DNA from: Trichobilharzia regenti
Taxonomy: Eukaryota > Platyhelminthes > Trematoda > Strigeidida > Schistosomatidae
Direction: 5' to 3'
Assembly (NCBI GenBank): GCA_944472135.2
Contig: OX235265.1
Coordinates: 88,754,984 to 88,818,983, forward strand
Length of the DNA: 64,000 nucleotides
The notes beneath the pieces are model-generated. The model did no database searches, was not told where the DNA came from, and saw only the letters and a program-made list of their open reading frames with translations. The translations under genes and the position numbers were made by a program. Positions 18,974-29,386 of the stretch are shown here, piece by piece (position 1 is the stretch's first letter; each line of letters opens with the position of its first letter).

Positions 18974-20065
18974 CTAGTTGGCCGATTCCGATAGAACCGG
19001 CCCGTTGTAGTTTTTTTCAATGGATTTAGGCAGGACACTTGGGAGACACAGACTATTATTCTCAGAGCTGCATCGCTCTAGTGTCACCGAAGCTTGGGGT
19101 CGTATTAAAGCCTCAGTTTGCTGCCTCCTTATATTTCTGGGTCTGCTTTCACAGCATCGGATGTGTCCTCCAATTTTTCCCTTGGTCTCATACCACCGTT
19201 GAAGTGATATGGACAACTGCTCCGGGGAGTTGAATGTGACACACAGCAGCTTTGGAGAGTTAATCAATGTTAGATGAGCGGGACGAGGTAGTCGGAAAAT
19301 GGAGATGGCTCCAGAAGCGCCAGGGGCCATCTGAGATGACAGCCATCTCCATTGTTGTACGTCGTGCATGTGTTTTTCACAAGCAGTGCCGGTTTCCAGC
19401 TCCGGAACACCGTGTACCACCATAGAGGTGGAAGGCATCAGTTCCGGTGACTCCCTCGCCATATTTCTGACGGCCCATGGTCTATCTTGCCGCGCTCTTA
19501 TGTTAGAACTTCTGTCCAGGGCTAGTACCTGAGCCATTAACAGTACTTTTTCGGCCTCTTCGGCAGAGTCCAGTGTAACCCGTAATGGGGGTGGCTTACC
19601 CTGAGGCGTGTGGACACCCCTGTACAGTCTGCACAGTTTTGCTGAACTAATGTTCAGACCTAGTTTGCCACACAGGTTGGACCACTGTTCCTGATCAAAC
19701 AGGGCCCGTTGTTCGAGCAAGCTATCCGTGCTCACAGGTACGTTAAAGAGGATGAGAGAGTTAGACCGACTACCCTCAGACTTAGGTTTTGCCTTCGGCT
19801 TCTTGCAGTCCTTTGCATCATTAGCAACATTAGGCTTCGTCGGTACCTGGACAGCCTTTTTTGTGTTGCCAGGCTTGCTAGTGGATGCAAGTGGTGCCTT
19901 TGTAATTTTGCCCTCCCCTGATGTGGATGGAACCTTGCTAATCTTCACCTTGTGAGAATTGGCATTTCCAGTCAGTAGGGCTGGTGTGTCCTTCTTTAAG
20001 TCTTTGACCAGTTTCGGCAGTGCGAGTTTAGCAGGGGGGAGCTGCATGATACTGTGTTGGGGCAC
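18974..20065 (-). CDS. CR1 LINE ORF1, C-terminal part
   Basis: 363 codons from an internal Met. It is Lys-rich at the N terminus, followed by an RNA-binding-like region (SLILFNVPVSTDS, then VTLDSAEEAEKVL). It is offset by one frame from the PHD-bearing ORF upstream, and the two overlap at 19996-20065. A run of six G on the plus strand (20034-20039) is a likely indel site, so ORF1 was probably one ~550-residue protein. It ends at a TAG about 100 nt before the listed start of ORF2, in a different frame. Confidence 0.75.
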   Translation of the reverse strand: MPQHSIMQLPPAKLALPKLVKDLKKDTPALLTGNANSHKVKISKVPSTSGEGKITKAPLASTSKPGNTKKAVQVPTKPNVANDAKDCKKPKAKPKSEGSRSNSLILFNVPVSTDSLLEQRALFDQEQWSNLCGKLGLNISSAKLCRLYRGVHTPQGKPPPLRVTLDSAEEAEKVLLMAQVLALDRSSNIRARQDRPWAVRNMARESPELMPSTSMVVHGVPELETGTACEKHMHDVQQWRWLSSQMAPGASGAISIFRLPRPAHLTLINSPKLLCVTFNSPEQLSISLQRWYETKGKIGGHIRCCESRPRNIRRQQTEALIRPQASVTLERCSSENNSLCLPSVLPKSIEKNYNGPVLSESAN

Positions 20066-20619
20066 AAGAGCATGTTATTTCTGCTATCCGCAGACACGCT
20101 TTGTGGGACTATGCCAGGGCGACAAAGTGGACACACGTACCAAAACCATGGGCATGGGTTATTTCTCATAAACTCATAGTATGCTTTCGGTACTTCTTTG
20201 TCACAACGGCAGTGCACCCATCGTTTGCAAAAATTACATTCAAACGCTGAATCAGTTTTAGAAACTGTGATGCTGCACGCCTGGCATTCATCCCCTTTCC
20301 TTGATGACGCCTTCGAGGTCTTATGACGTCTTGAACGTTTCCTTTTAGGCTTGATGTGTTTCACACACTGGCCTACAGTTGATGCAGGTGTAGAATTCTG
20401 TCCTTCTGGTATTGCCTGTGCCGTTTCAGTACTAGACTGTGGCAATGCAGGCGTTGTATCAGGGCAGACTAAAGCTACACGAGTCTTTAGGATCGGTATG
20501 CGGGAAGGGGTTGAAATCCCTGGATTTTTTCCTTCCCTGGCTGAAGCCCTTGTGACTACAGAGTACGGTATTCTAGTGGCTTTTTTAAGGCTGCTTTCAA
20601 CAACCATATTAACAATCAC
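19996..20619 (-). CDS. CR1 LINE ORF1, N-terminal part with PHD finger
   Basis: 207 codons. A Lys/Arg-rich patch (PKRKRSRRHK, 91-100) precedes a PHD-type C4HC3 finger: C112, C115, C128, C131, H136, C139, C163, C166. PHD fingers are characteristic of ORF1 in CR1-like LINEs. The last ~23 codons read out of frame compared with the downstream ORF, so the protein is probably broken by a frameshift, not naturally ended here. Confidence 0.78.
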   Translation of the reverse strand: MIVNMVVESSLKKATRIPYSVVTRASAREGKNPGISTPSRIPILKTRVALVCPDTTPALPQSSTETAQAIPEGQNSTPASTVGQCVKHIKPKRKRSRRHKTSKASSRKGDECQACSITVSKTDSAFECNFCKRWVHCRCDKEVPKAYYEFMRNNPCPWFWYVCPLCRPGIVPQSVSADSRNNMLLCPNTVSCSSPLLNSHCRNWSKT

Positions 20620-21026
20620 TATAAATTATGCTATGTACGTCTAAGAGAGCAACAGTTTCTAACCAAAAGAGCAAGAATAAGACTGAAAAAGTGTAAGGCA
20701 AGGAAAAGAAAAGGTTTTCGACTTTACCTAGTACTTTCTGAATGATCGGCTTCACGGCAATCACGTGGTAGACCAACAAGTCTTGTTTCTCTGAACGAGT
20801 GAGGAAGATGCTGCTACAAAAGTAGCACCTGAAGCTTTGGCAGTAGTTCGAGACAGCTGGACTTACCACACAGAGATTTACTATGTAAGTAATGGTTGAA
20901 TTAAATTCACCGGCTAGGAAGATCAGGTTTCCCAAACGGATAATTCACAGAATTGGTATTTTCCGGTTGGAGAGGAAAAAGCACGTCGTATTCAAGGAGT
21001 GAATAACCTTTATGCATATGATGCAT
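20620..21026 (-). other. CR1 LINE 5' UTR
   Basis: About 400 bp between the ORF1 start and the insertion site, with no ORF of note. The outermost bases repeat ATGCATATG next to the target duplication, perhaps filler added at 5' joining. Confidence 0.6.
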
Positions 21027-21274
21027 ATGATGTCTAGTAATGCATATAGACCTAGTGAGTGTAACAGGTTTCGTAGTACATCCTCAACAGATAAGTTCCA
21101 AGATGCAAGACAAACACGGTTGTGTTTTGCACGTTTGCAAGAGGTGCATACAAAGGTGAGCTGTGAATCAGTGAGCAAGTTTAGTGATAAGCTAAATGTG
21201 AAATCAAGGTCTGACCCCGAATTGTGTGAGGATAATAGCATGGTGAAGAAACCTGTAGTTGCAATTAGTAAGCC

Positions 21275-21631
21275 TGTCAATGTAGTTGAAGATTGAACGA
21301 TCAATTCATGGTTGTTTGCTCAAAACCAACTTCCCCAATTTTCGCGGAGGCATCAATACGACAGTCATCGTCTCATCAGTCGCTGTTCAGAAAGAAGTCA
21401 GGAGAAAACCGTCAGAAGTAATATTGTGATTTATTATTGTAATATTTGTTCACAGACCTTAGTCATACTTGATTTATATGTTGGCGTAACAATAAAGAAT
21501 CCTCGAGTCAACAATTGGTGTTTTGGTTTTTTGTCGGTTATTACTAAGCGTTTCTGAGAAACTTCAAGCGACAGCGTGAGCCCGAGCGTAGCAAGAGCTG
21601 GGCATTAACGGTTTACGAGACGTGGCTGACA
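21275..21631 (+). repeat. BEL LTR, unit 4
   Basis: Reference array LTR: 357 bp, TGTCAATG to CTGACA, AATAAA at 21491-21496. A hairpin GTTTCT-GACGGT-AGAAAC (21632-21649) begins at the first base after the LTR. A candidate primer-binding site starting TGGCGG lies about 25 bases into the leader but was not matched to a tRNA. Confidence 0.9.
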
Positions 21632-21776
21632 GTTTCTGACGGTAGAAACAGATTCTGGCGGATTCAGACAGCTGGTGAAAGTTTGGATAGTCACCGTTCA
21701 TCTTTCCTGGTGCCGGTCAAGTCCTCTTTGAACAAGCAATATCTGGAACGTTTTTGGAATTGGGTCAAGTTCAACA

Positions 21777-22847
21777 ATGCCTGGGTCAAAGAAGGGACAG
21801 AGCGTCTTGGATGCAAACAGGAAAGTAAGTCATGGTGACTTGTCTGTTAATTGTAACGATGTGTCTGATGTTAAACATGACATGGTTGATGTTACTGTTT
21901 CACCGTTCAAAGATAATAGGAACATCAAACTCCCTAAATTTGAACCACGGTGTTTTGATGGAAACCCGGCTGATTATTTACAATTTGTAAAGGAGTTTGA
22001 GATCATGTTGAGTAGTTTTCTATTAAGTGATGAATTGAAATTGATGTATTTGATGAGGTATTGCACTGGAGTTGCTGCAAGAGCTATACAGCGCTGTAAG
22101 TTTATGAAGCCAAAAGAGGGCTACTACGAGGCTATGAGTATACTACGCCAAAGGTTTGGAAGACCTTCGATGATTGTAAGGAACGTATTCGAGGCTGTTA
22201 AAGGTAACGCCAGTCAACTTCAAGACGACTCCAAGGCACTTACTGAGTTTTTGGATAATTCGCTGATTTACAAGAATGCATTGATTTCGATGAATTGCAT
22301 GAGTGACCCCAACTCGAGTTTTATACTAGAAGTAATAGCAAGACGCCTACCTACTCGACTGCAAAGGAAGTGGGTGAAGATAATCTCCCGTATGGAGGAT
22401 GAAGGTATCGAGCCAAAATTTGATGATATCCTGAAACTAGTAAAAGATAGTGTCAATCAATCTATGAGCACGTTTGCCAGTCTATTGAATCTCACCCCTA
22501 GAATAGAGCAGTCTGAGGGTAAAACGCAATCACTGATGACGAATAGGCCTCAGAGAGGTGGATATCGAGAAGGCTCCATGATGTCTAGTAATGCATATAG
22601 ACCTAGTGAGTGTAACAGGTTTCGTAGTACATCCTCAACAGATAAGTTCCAAGATGCAAGACAAACACGGTTGTGTTTTGCATGTTTGCAAGAGGTGCAT
22701 ACAAAGGTGAGCTGTGAATCAGTGAGCAAGTTTAGTGATAAGCTAAATGTGAAATCAAGGTCTGACCCCGAATTGTGTGAGGACAATAGCATGGTGAAGA
22801 AACCTGTAGTTGCAATTAGTAAGCCTGTCAATGTAGTTGAAGATTGA
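21777..22847 (+). CDS. BEL/Pao Gag-like protein, unit 4
   Basis: 356 codons; DUF1759-like region 51-190; complete zinc knuckle C300/C303/H308/C313. Diagnostic residues K45, Y116, M120, C303. It differs from units 5-7 by a silent A in the Ser-Pro codons before residue 44. Its LTR is directly upstream and the next LTR supplies its last six codons, stop and a downstream AATAAA, so the unit could be a self-contained transcription unit. Confidence 0.75.
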   Translation: MPGSKKGQSVLDANRKVSHGDLSVNCNDVSDVKHDMVDVTVSPFKDNRNIKLPKFEPRCFDGNPADYLQFVKEFEIMLSSFLLSDELKLMYLMRYCTGVAARAIQRCKFMKPKEGYYEAMSILRQRFGRPSMIVRNVFEAVKGNASQLQDDSKALTEFLDNSLIYKNALISMNCMSDPNSSFILEVIARRLPTRLQRKWVKIISRMEDEGIEPKFDDILKLVKDSVNQSMSTFASLLNLTPRIEQSEGKTQSLMTNRPQRGGYREGSMMSSNAYRPSECNRFRSTSSTDKFQDARQTRLCFACLQEVHTKVSCESVSKFSDKLNVKSRSDPELCEDNSMVKKPVVAISKPVNVVED

Positions 22848-23182
22848 ACGATCAATTCATGGTTGTTTGCTCAAAACCAACTTCCCCAATTTTCGCGGAG
22901 GCATCAATACGACAGTCATCGTCTCATCAGTCGCTGTTCAGAAAGAAGTCAGGAGAAAACCGTCAGAAGTAATATTGTGATTTATTATTGTAATATTTGT
23001 TCACAGACCTTAGTCATACTTGATTTATATGTTGGCGTAACAATAAAGAATCCTCGAGTCAACAATTGGTGTTTTGGTTTTTTGTCGGTTATTACTAAGC
23101 GTTTCTGAGAAACTTCAAGCGACAGCGTGAGCCCGAGCGTAGCAAGAGCTGGGCATTAACGGTTTACGAGACGTGGCTGACA
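22826..23182 (+). repeat. BEL LTR, unit 5
   Basis: 357 bp, same as unit 4 by eye, including the A variant in CATCAGTCGC. Confidence 0.9.
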
Positions 23183-23327
23183 GTTTCTGACGGTAGAAAC
23201 AGATTCTGGCGGATTCAGACAGCTGGTGAAAGTTTGGATAGTCACCGTTCATCTTTCCTGGTGCCGGTCAAGTCCTCTTTGAACAAGCAATATCTGGAAC
23301 GTTTTTGGAATTGGGTCAAGTTCAACA

Positions 23328-24398
23328 ATGCCTGGGTCAAAGAAGGGACAGAGCGTCTTGGATGCAAACAGGAAAGTAAGTCATGGTGACTTGTCTGTTA
23401 ATTGTAACGATGTGTCTGATGTTAAACATGACATGGTTGATGTTACTGTTTCGCCGTTCAAAGATAATAGGAACATCAAACTCCCTAAATTTGAACCACG
23501 GTGTTTTGATGGAAACCCGGCTGATTATTTACAATTTGTAAAGGAGTTTGAGATCATGTTGAGTAGTTTTCTATTAAGTGATGAATTGAAATTGATGTAT
23601 TTGATGAGGTATTGCACTGGAGTTGCTGCAAGAGCTATACAGCGCTGTAAGTTTATGAAGCCAAAAGAGGGCTACTACGAGGCTATGAGTATACTACGCC
23701 AAAGGTTTGGAAGACCTTCGATGATTGTAAGGAACGTATTCGAGGCTGTTAAAGGTAACGCCAGTCAACTTCAAGACGACTCCAAGGCACTTACTGAGTT
23801 TTTGGATAATTCGCTGATTTACAAGAATGCATTGATTTCGATGAATTGCATGAGTGACCCCAACTCGAGTTTTATACTAGAAGTAATAGCAAGACGCCTA
23901 CCTACTCGACTGCAAAGGAAGTGGGTGAAGATAATCTCCCGTATGGAGGATGAAGGTATCGAGCCAAAATTTGATGATATCCTGAAACTAGTAAAAGATA
24001 GTGTCAATCAATCTATGAGCACGTTTGCCAGTCTATTGAATCTCACCCCTAGAATAGAGCAGTCTGAGGGTAAAACGCAATCACTGATGACGAATAGGCC
24101 TCAGAGAGGTGGATATCGAGAAGGCTCCATGATGTCTAGTAATGCATATAGACCTAGTGAGTGTAACAGGTTTCGTAGTACATCCTCAACAGATAAGTTC
24201 CAAGATGCAAGACAAACACGGTTGTGTTTTGCATGTTTGCAAGAGGTGCATACAAAGGTGAGCTGTGAATCAGTGAGCAAGTTTAGTGATAAGCTAAATG
24301 TGAAATCAAGGTCTGACCCCGAATTGTGTGAGGACAATAGCATGGTGAAGAAACCTGTAGTTGCAATTAGTAAGCCTGTCAATGTAGTTGAAGATTGA
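23328..24398 (+). CDS. BEL/Pao Gag-like protein, unit 5
   Basis: 356 codons; protein identical to units 4, 6 and 7. K45, Y116, M120, C303; zinc knuckle complete. It overlaps the next LTR by 22 nt. Confidence 0.75.
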   Translation: MPGSKKGQSVLDANRKVSHGDLSVNCNDVSDVKHDMVDVTVSPFKDNRNIKLPKFEPRCFDGNPADYLQFVKEFEIMLSSFLLSDELKLMYLMRYCTGVAARAIQRCKFMKPKEGYYEAMSILRQRFGRPSMIVRNVFEAVKGNASQLQDDSKALTEFLDNSLIYKNALISMNCMSDPNSSFILEVIARRLPTRLQRKWVKIISRMEDEGIEPKFDDILKLVKDSVNQSMSTFASLLNLTPRIEQSEGKTQSLMTNRPQRGGYREGSMMSSNAYRPSECNRFRSTSSTDKFQDARQTRLCFACLQEVHTKVSCESVSKFSDKLNVKSRSDPELCEDNSMVKKPVVAISKPVNVVED

Positions 24399-24733
24399 AC
24401 GATCAATTCATGGTTGTTTGCTCAAAACCAACTTCCCCAATTTTCGCGGAGGCATCAATACGACAGTCATCGTCTCATCAGTCGCTGTTCAGAAAGAAGT
24501 CAGGAGAAAACCGTCAGAAGTAATATTGTGATTTATTATTGTAATATTTGTTCACAGACCTTAGTCATACTTGATTTATATGTTGGCGTAACAATAAAGA
24601 ATCCTCGAGTCAACAATTGGTGTTTTGGTTTTTTGTCGGTTATTACTAAGCGTTTCTGAGAAACTTCAAGCGACAGCGTGAGCCCGAGCGTAGCAAGAGC
24701 TGGGCATTAACGGTTTACGAGACGTGGCTGACA
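24377..24733 (+). repeat. BEL LTR, unit 6
   Basis: 357 bp, same variant set as units 4, 5, 7 and 8. Confidence 0.9.
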
Positions 24734-24878
24734 GTTTCTGACGGTAGAAACAGATTCTGGCGGATTCAGACAGCTGGTGAAAGTTTGGATAGTCACCGTT
24801 CATCTTTCCTGGTGCCGGTCAAGTCCTCTTTGAACAAGCAATATCTGGAACGTTTTTGGAATTGGGTCAAGTTCAACA

Positions 24879-25949
24879 ATGCCTGGGTCAAAGAAGGGAC
24901 AGAGCGTCTTGGATGCAAACAGGAAAGTAAGTCATGGTGACTTGTCTGTTAATTGTAACGATGTGTCTGATGTTAAACATGACATGGTTGATGTTACTGT
25001 TTCGCCGTTCAAAGATAATAGGAACATCAAACTCCCTAAATTTGAACCACGGTGTTTTGATGGAAACCCGGCTGATTATTTACAATTTGTAAAGGAGTTT
25101 GAGATCATGTTGAGTAGTTTTCTATTAAGTGATGAATTGAAATTGATGTATTTGATGAGGTATTGCACTGGAGTTGCTGCAAGAGCTATACAGCGCTGTA
25201 AGTTTATGAAGCCAAAAGAGGGCTACTACGAGGCTATGAGTATACTACGCCAAAGGTTTGGAAGACCTTCGATGATTGTAAGGAACGTATTCGAGGCTGT
25301 TAAAGGTAACGCCAGTCAACTTCAAGACGACTCCAAGGCACTTACTGAGTTTTTGGATAATTCGCTGATTTACAAGAATGCATTGATTTCGATGAATTGC
25401 ATGAGTGACCCCAACTCGAGTTTTATACTAGAAGTAATAGCAAGACGCCTACCTACTCGACTGCAAAGGAAGTGGGTGAAGATAATCTCCCGTATGGAGG
25501 ATGAAGGTATCGAGCCAAAATTTGATGATATCCTGAAACTAGTAAAAGATAGTGTCAATCAATCTATGAGCACGTTTGCCAGTCTATTGAATCTCACCCC
25601 TAGAATAGAGCAGTCTGAGGGTAAAACGCAATCACTGATGACGAATAGGCCTCAGAGAGGTGGATATCGAGAAGGCTCCATGATGTCTAGTAATGCATAT
25701 AGACCTAGTGAGTGTAACAGGTTTCGTAGTACATCCTCAACAGATAAGTTCCAAGATGCAAGACAAACACGGTTGTGTTTTGCATGTTTGCAAGAGGTGC
25801 ATACAAAGGTGAGCTGTGAATCAGTGAGCAAGTTTAGTGATAAGCTAAATGTGAAATCAAGGTCTGACCCCGAATTGTGTGAGGACAATAGCATGGTGAA
25901 GAAACCTGTAGTTGCAATTAGTAAGCCTGTCAATGTAGTTGAAGATTGA
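24879..25949 (+). CDS. BEL/Pao Gag-like protein, unit 6
   Basis: 356 codons; identical in protein to units 4, 5 and 7 and indistinguishable by eye in DNA from units 5 and 7, which implies very recent duplication. Zinc knuckle complete. Confidence 0.75.
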   Translation: MPGSKKGQSVLDANRKVSHGDLSVNCNDVSDVKHDMVDVTVSPFKDNRNIKLPKFEPRCFDGNPADYLQFVKEFEIMLSSFLLSDELKLMYLMRYCTGVAARAIQRCKFMKPKEGYYEAMSILRQRFGRPSMIVRNVFEAVKGNASQLQDDSKALTEFLDNSLIYKNALISMNCMSDPNSSFILEVIARRLPTRLQRKWVKIISRMEDEGIEPKFDDILKLVKDSVNQSMSTFASLLNLTPRIEQSEGKTQSLMTNRPQRGGYREGSMMSSNAYRPSECNRFRSTSSTDKFQDARQTRLCFACLQEVHTKVSCESVSKFSDKLNVKSRSDPELCEDNSMVKKPVVAISKPVNVVED

Positions 25950-26284
25950 ACGATCAATTCATGGTTGTTTGCTCAAAACCAACTTCCCCAATTTTCGCGG
26001 AGGCATCAATACGACAGTCATCGTCTCATCAGTCGCTGTTCAGAAAGAAGTCAGGAGAAAACCGTCAGAAGTAATATTGTGATTTATTATTGTAATATTT
26101 GTTCACAGACCTTAGTCATACTTGATTTATATGTTGGCGTAACAATAAAGAATCCTCGAGTCAACAATTGGTGTTTTGGTTTTTTGTCGGTTATTACTAA
26201 GCGTTTCTGAGAAACTTCAAGCGACAGCGTGAGCCCGAGCGTAGCAAGAGCTGGGCATTAACGGTTTACGAGACGTGGCTGACA
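25928..26284 (+). repeat. BEL LTR, unit 7
   Basis: 357 bp, same variant set as unit 6. Confidence 0.9.
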
Positions 26285-26429
26285 GTTTCTGACGGTAGAA
26301 ACAGATTCTGGCGGATTCAGACAGCTGGTGAAAGTTTGGATAGTCACCGTTCATCTTTCCTGGTGCCGGTCAAGTCCTCTTTGAACAAGCAATATCTGGA
26401 ACGTTTTTGGAATTGGGTCAAGTTCAACA

Positions 26430-27500
26430 ATGCCTGGGTCAAAGAAGGGACAGAGCGTCTTGGATGCAAACAGGAAAGTAAGTCATGGTGACTTGTCTGT
26501 TAATTGTAACGATGTGTCTGATGTTAAACATGACATGGTTGATGTTACTGTTTCGCCGTTCAAAGATAATAGGAACATCAAACTCCCTAAATTTGAACCA
26601 CGGTGTTTTGATGGAAACCCGGCTGATTATTTACAATTTGTAAAGGAGTTTGAGATCATGTTGAGTAGTTTTCTATTAAGTGATGAATTGAAATTGATGT
26701 ATTTGATGAGGTATTGCACTGGAGTTGCTGCAAGAGCTATACAGCGCTGTAAGTTTATGAAGCCAAAAGAGGGCTACTACGAGGCTATGAGTATACTACG
26801 CCAAAGGTTTGGAAGACCTTCGATGATTGTAAGGAACGTATTCGAGGCTGTTAAAGGTAACGCCAGTCAACTTCAAGACGACTCCAAGGCACTTACTGAG
26901 TTTTTGGATAATTCGCTGATTTACAAGAATGCATTGATTTCGATGAATTGCATGAGTGACCCCAACTCGAGTTTTATACTAGAAGTAATAGCAAGACGCC
27001 TACCTACTCGACTGCAAAGGAAGTGGGTGAAGATAATCTCCCGTATGGAGGATGAAGGTATCGAGCCAAAATTTGATGATATCCTGAAACTAGTAAAAGA
27101 TAGTGTCAATCAATCTATGAGCACGTTTGCCAGTCTATTGAATCTCACCCCTAGAATAGAGCAGTCTGAGGGTAAAACGCAATCACTGATGACGAATAGG
27201 CCTCAGAGAGGTGGATATCGAGAAGGCTCCATGATGTCTAGTAATGCATATAGACCTAGTGAGTGTAACAGGTTTCGTAGTACATCCTCAACAGATAAGT
27301 TCCAAGATGCAAGACAAACACGGTTGTGTTTTGCATGTTTGCAAGAGGTGCATACAAAGGTGAGCTGTGAATCAGTGAGCAAGTTTAGTGATAAGCTAAA
27401 TGTGAAATCAAGGTCTGACCCCGAATTGTGTGAGGACAATAGCATGGTGAAGAAACCTGTAGTTGCAATTAGTAAGCCTGTCAATGTAGTTGAAGATTGA
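26430..27500 (+). CDS. BEL/Pao Gag-like protein, unit 7
   Basis: 356 codons; K45, Y116, M120, C303; zinc knuckle complete. Last member of the near-identical block of units 4-7. Confidence 0.75.
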   Translation: MPGSKKGQSVLDANRKVSHGDLSVNCNDVSDVKHDMVDVTVSPFKDNRNIKLPKFEPRCFDGNPADYLQFVKEFEIMLSSFLLSDELKLMYLMRYCTGVAARAIQRCKFMKPKEGYYEAMSILRQRFGRPSMIVRNVFEAVKGNASQLQDDSKALTEFLDNSLIYKNALISMNCMSDPNSSFILEVIARRLPTRLQRKWVKIISRMEDEGIEPKFDDILKLVKDSVNQSMSTFASLLNLTPRIEQSEGKTQSLMTNRPQRGGYREGSMMSSNAYRPSECNRFRSTSSTDKFQDARQTRLCFACLQEVHTKVSCESVSKFSDKLNVKSRSDPELCEDNSMVKKPVVAISKPVNVVED

Positions 27501-27835
27501 ACGATCAATTCATGGTTGTTTGCTCAAAACCAACTTCCCCAATTTTCGCGGAGGCATCAATACGACAGTCATCGTCTCATCAGTCGCTGTTCAGAAAGAA
27601 GTCAGGAGAAAACCGTCAGAAGTAATATTGTGATTTATTATTGTAATATTTGTTCACAGACCTTAGTCATACTTGATTTATATGTTGGCGTAACAATAAA
27701 GAATCCTCGAGTCAACAATTGGTGTTTTGGTTTTTTGTCGGTTATTACTAAGCGTTTCTGAGAAACTTCAAGCGACAGCGTGAGCCCGAGCGTAGCAAGA
27801 GCTGGGCATTAACGGTTTACGAGACGTGGCTGACA
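27479..27835 (+). repeat. BEL LTR, unit 8
   Basis: 357 bp; keeps the A variant (CATCAGTCGC) of units 4-7 although the gag behind it is of the other type. The haplotype switch lies inside this unit. Confidence 0.9.
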
Positions 27836-27980
27836 GTTTCTGACGGTAGAAACAGATTCTGGCGGATTCAGACAGCTGGTGAAAGTTTGGATAGTCACCG
27901 TTCATCTTTCCTGGTGCCGGTCAAGTCCTCTTTGAACAAGCAATATCTGGAACGTTTTTGGAATTGGGTCAAGTTCAACA

Positions 27981-29051
27981 ATGCCTGGGTCAAAGAAGGG
28001 ACAGAGCGTCTTGGATGCAAACAGGAAAGTAAGTCATGGTGACTTGTCTGTTAATTGTAACGATGTGTCTGATGTTAAACATGACATGGTTGATGTTACT
28101 GTTTCACCGTTCGGGGATAATAGGAACATCAAACTCCCTAAATTTGAACCACGGTGTTTTGATGGAAACCCGGCTGATTATTTACAATTTGTAAAGGAGT
28201 TTGAGATCATGTTGAGTAGTTTTCTATTAAGTGATGAATTGAAATTGATGTATTTGATGAGGTATTGCACTGGAGTTGCTGCAAGAGCTATACAGCGCTG
28301 TAAGTTTATGAAGCCAAAAGAGGGCTACTACGAGGCTGTGAGTATACTACGCCAAAGGTTTGGAAGACCTTCGATGATTGTAAGGAACGTATTCGAGGCT
28401 GTTAAAGGTAACGCCAGTCAACTTCAAGATGACTCCAAGGCACTTACTGAGTTTTTGGATAATTCGCTGATTTACAAGAATGCATTGATTTCGATGAATT
28501 GCATGAGTGACCCCAACTCGAGTTTTATACTAGAAGTAATAGCAAGACGCCTACCTACTCGACTGCAAAGGAAGTGGGTGAAGATAATCTCCCGTATGGA
28601 GGATGAAGGTATCGAGCCAAAATTTGATGATATCCTGAAACTAGTAAAATATAGTGTCAATCAATCTATGAGCACGTTTGCCAGTCTATTGAATCTCACC
28701 CCTAGAATAGAGCAGTCTGAGGGTAAAACGCAATCACTGATGACGAATAGGCCTCAGAGAGGTGGATATCGAGAAGGCTCCATGATGTCTAGTAATGCAT
28801 ATAGACCTAGTGAGTGTAACAGGTTTCGTAGTACATCCTCAACAGATAAGTTCCAAGATGCAAGACAAACACGGTTGTGTTTTGCATGTTTGCAAGAGGT
28901 GCATACAAAGGTGAGCTGTGAATCAGTGAGCAAGTTTAGTGATAAGCTAAATGTGAAATCAAGGTCTGACCCCGAATTGTGTGAGGATAATAGCATGGTG
29001 AAGAAACCTGTAGTTGCAATTAGTAAGCCTGTCAATGTAGTTGAAGATTGA
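27981..29051 (+). CDS. BEL/Pao Gag-like protein, unit 8
   Basis: 356 codons; G45, Y116, V120, C303, plus private Y224 (Asp in all other units). Zinc knuckle complete. First unit, left to right, with the G45/V120 haplotype. Confidence 0.75.
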   Translation: MPGSKKGQSVLDANRKVSHGDLSVNCNDVSDVKHDMVDVTVSPFGDNRNIKLPKFEPRCFDGNPADYLQFVKEFEIMLSSFLLSDELKLMYLMRYCTGVAARAIQRCKFMKPKEGYYEAVSILRQRFGRPSMIVRNVFEAVKGNASQLQDDSKALTEFLDNSLIYKNALISMNCMSDPNSSFILEVIARRLPTRLQRKWVKIISRMEDEGIEPKFDDILKLVKYSVNQSMSTFASLLNLTPRIEQSEGKTQSLMTNRPQRGGYREGSMMSSNAYRPSECNRFRSTSSTDKFQDARQTRLCFACLQEVHTKVSCESVSKFSDKLNVKSRSDPELCEDNSMVKKPVVAISKPVNVVED

Positions 29052-29386
29052 ACGATCAATTCATGGTTGTTTGCTCAAAACCAACTTCCCCAATTTTCGC
29101 GGAGGCATCAATACGACAGTCATCGTCTCATCGGTCGCTGTTCAGAAAGAAGTCAGGAGAAAACCGTCAGAAGTAATATTGTGATTTATTATTGTAATAT
29201 TTGTTCACAGACCTTAGTCATACTTGATTTATATGTTGGCGTAACAATAAAGAATCATCGAGTCAACAATTGGTGTTTTGGTTTTTTGTCGGTTATTACT
29301 AAGCGTTTCTGAGAAACTTCAAGCGACAGCGTGAGCCCGAGCGTAGCAAGAGCTGGGCATTAACGGTTTACGAGACGTGGCTGACA
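29030..29386 (+). repeat. BEL LTR, unit 9
   Basis: 357 bp; G variant (CATCGGTCGC) and a private base near 29256 (AATCATCGAG for AATCCTCGAG). Confidence 0.9.

Larger units (their letters stand above)
15526..21026 (-). mobile_element. Near full-length CR1-clade LINE
   Basis: 5501 bp on the minus strand. It contains ORF1 with a PHD finger, ORF2 with an AP-like endonuclease and RT, and a 3' end of tandem GATATTG heptamers (15526-15548), as expected for CR1-type elements. The flanks read GTGAT (15521-15525) and ATGAT (21027-21031), a target duplication with one mismatch. Cutting the element out restores a continuous gag reading. It resembles schistosome SR1/Perere CR1-like families; the exact family is not determined. 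Confidence 0.9.
14998..21296 (+). pseudogene. Unit 3 gag, 5' deleted and split by a CR1 LINE
   Basis: Gag-coding sequence 14998-15520 (codons ~94-267) resumes at 21027-21296 (codons 268-356). The break is between the Ser of GGYREGS and MMSS. The missing leader and first ~93 codons rule out a normal product. R303 is present, so the zinc knuckle is broken. The right half still ends in the LTR-derived VNVVED and stop. Confidence 0.85.
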
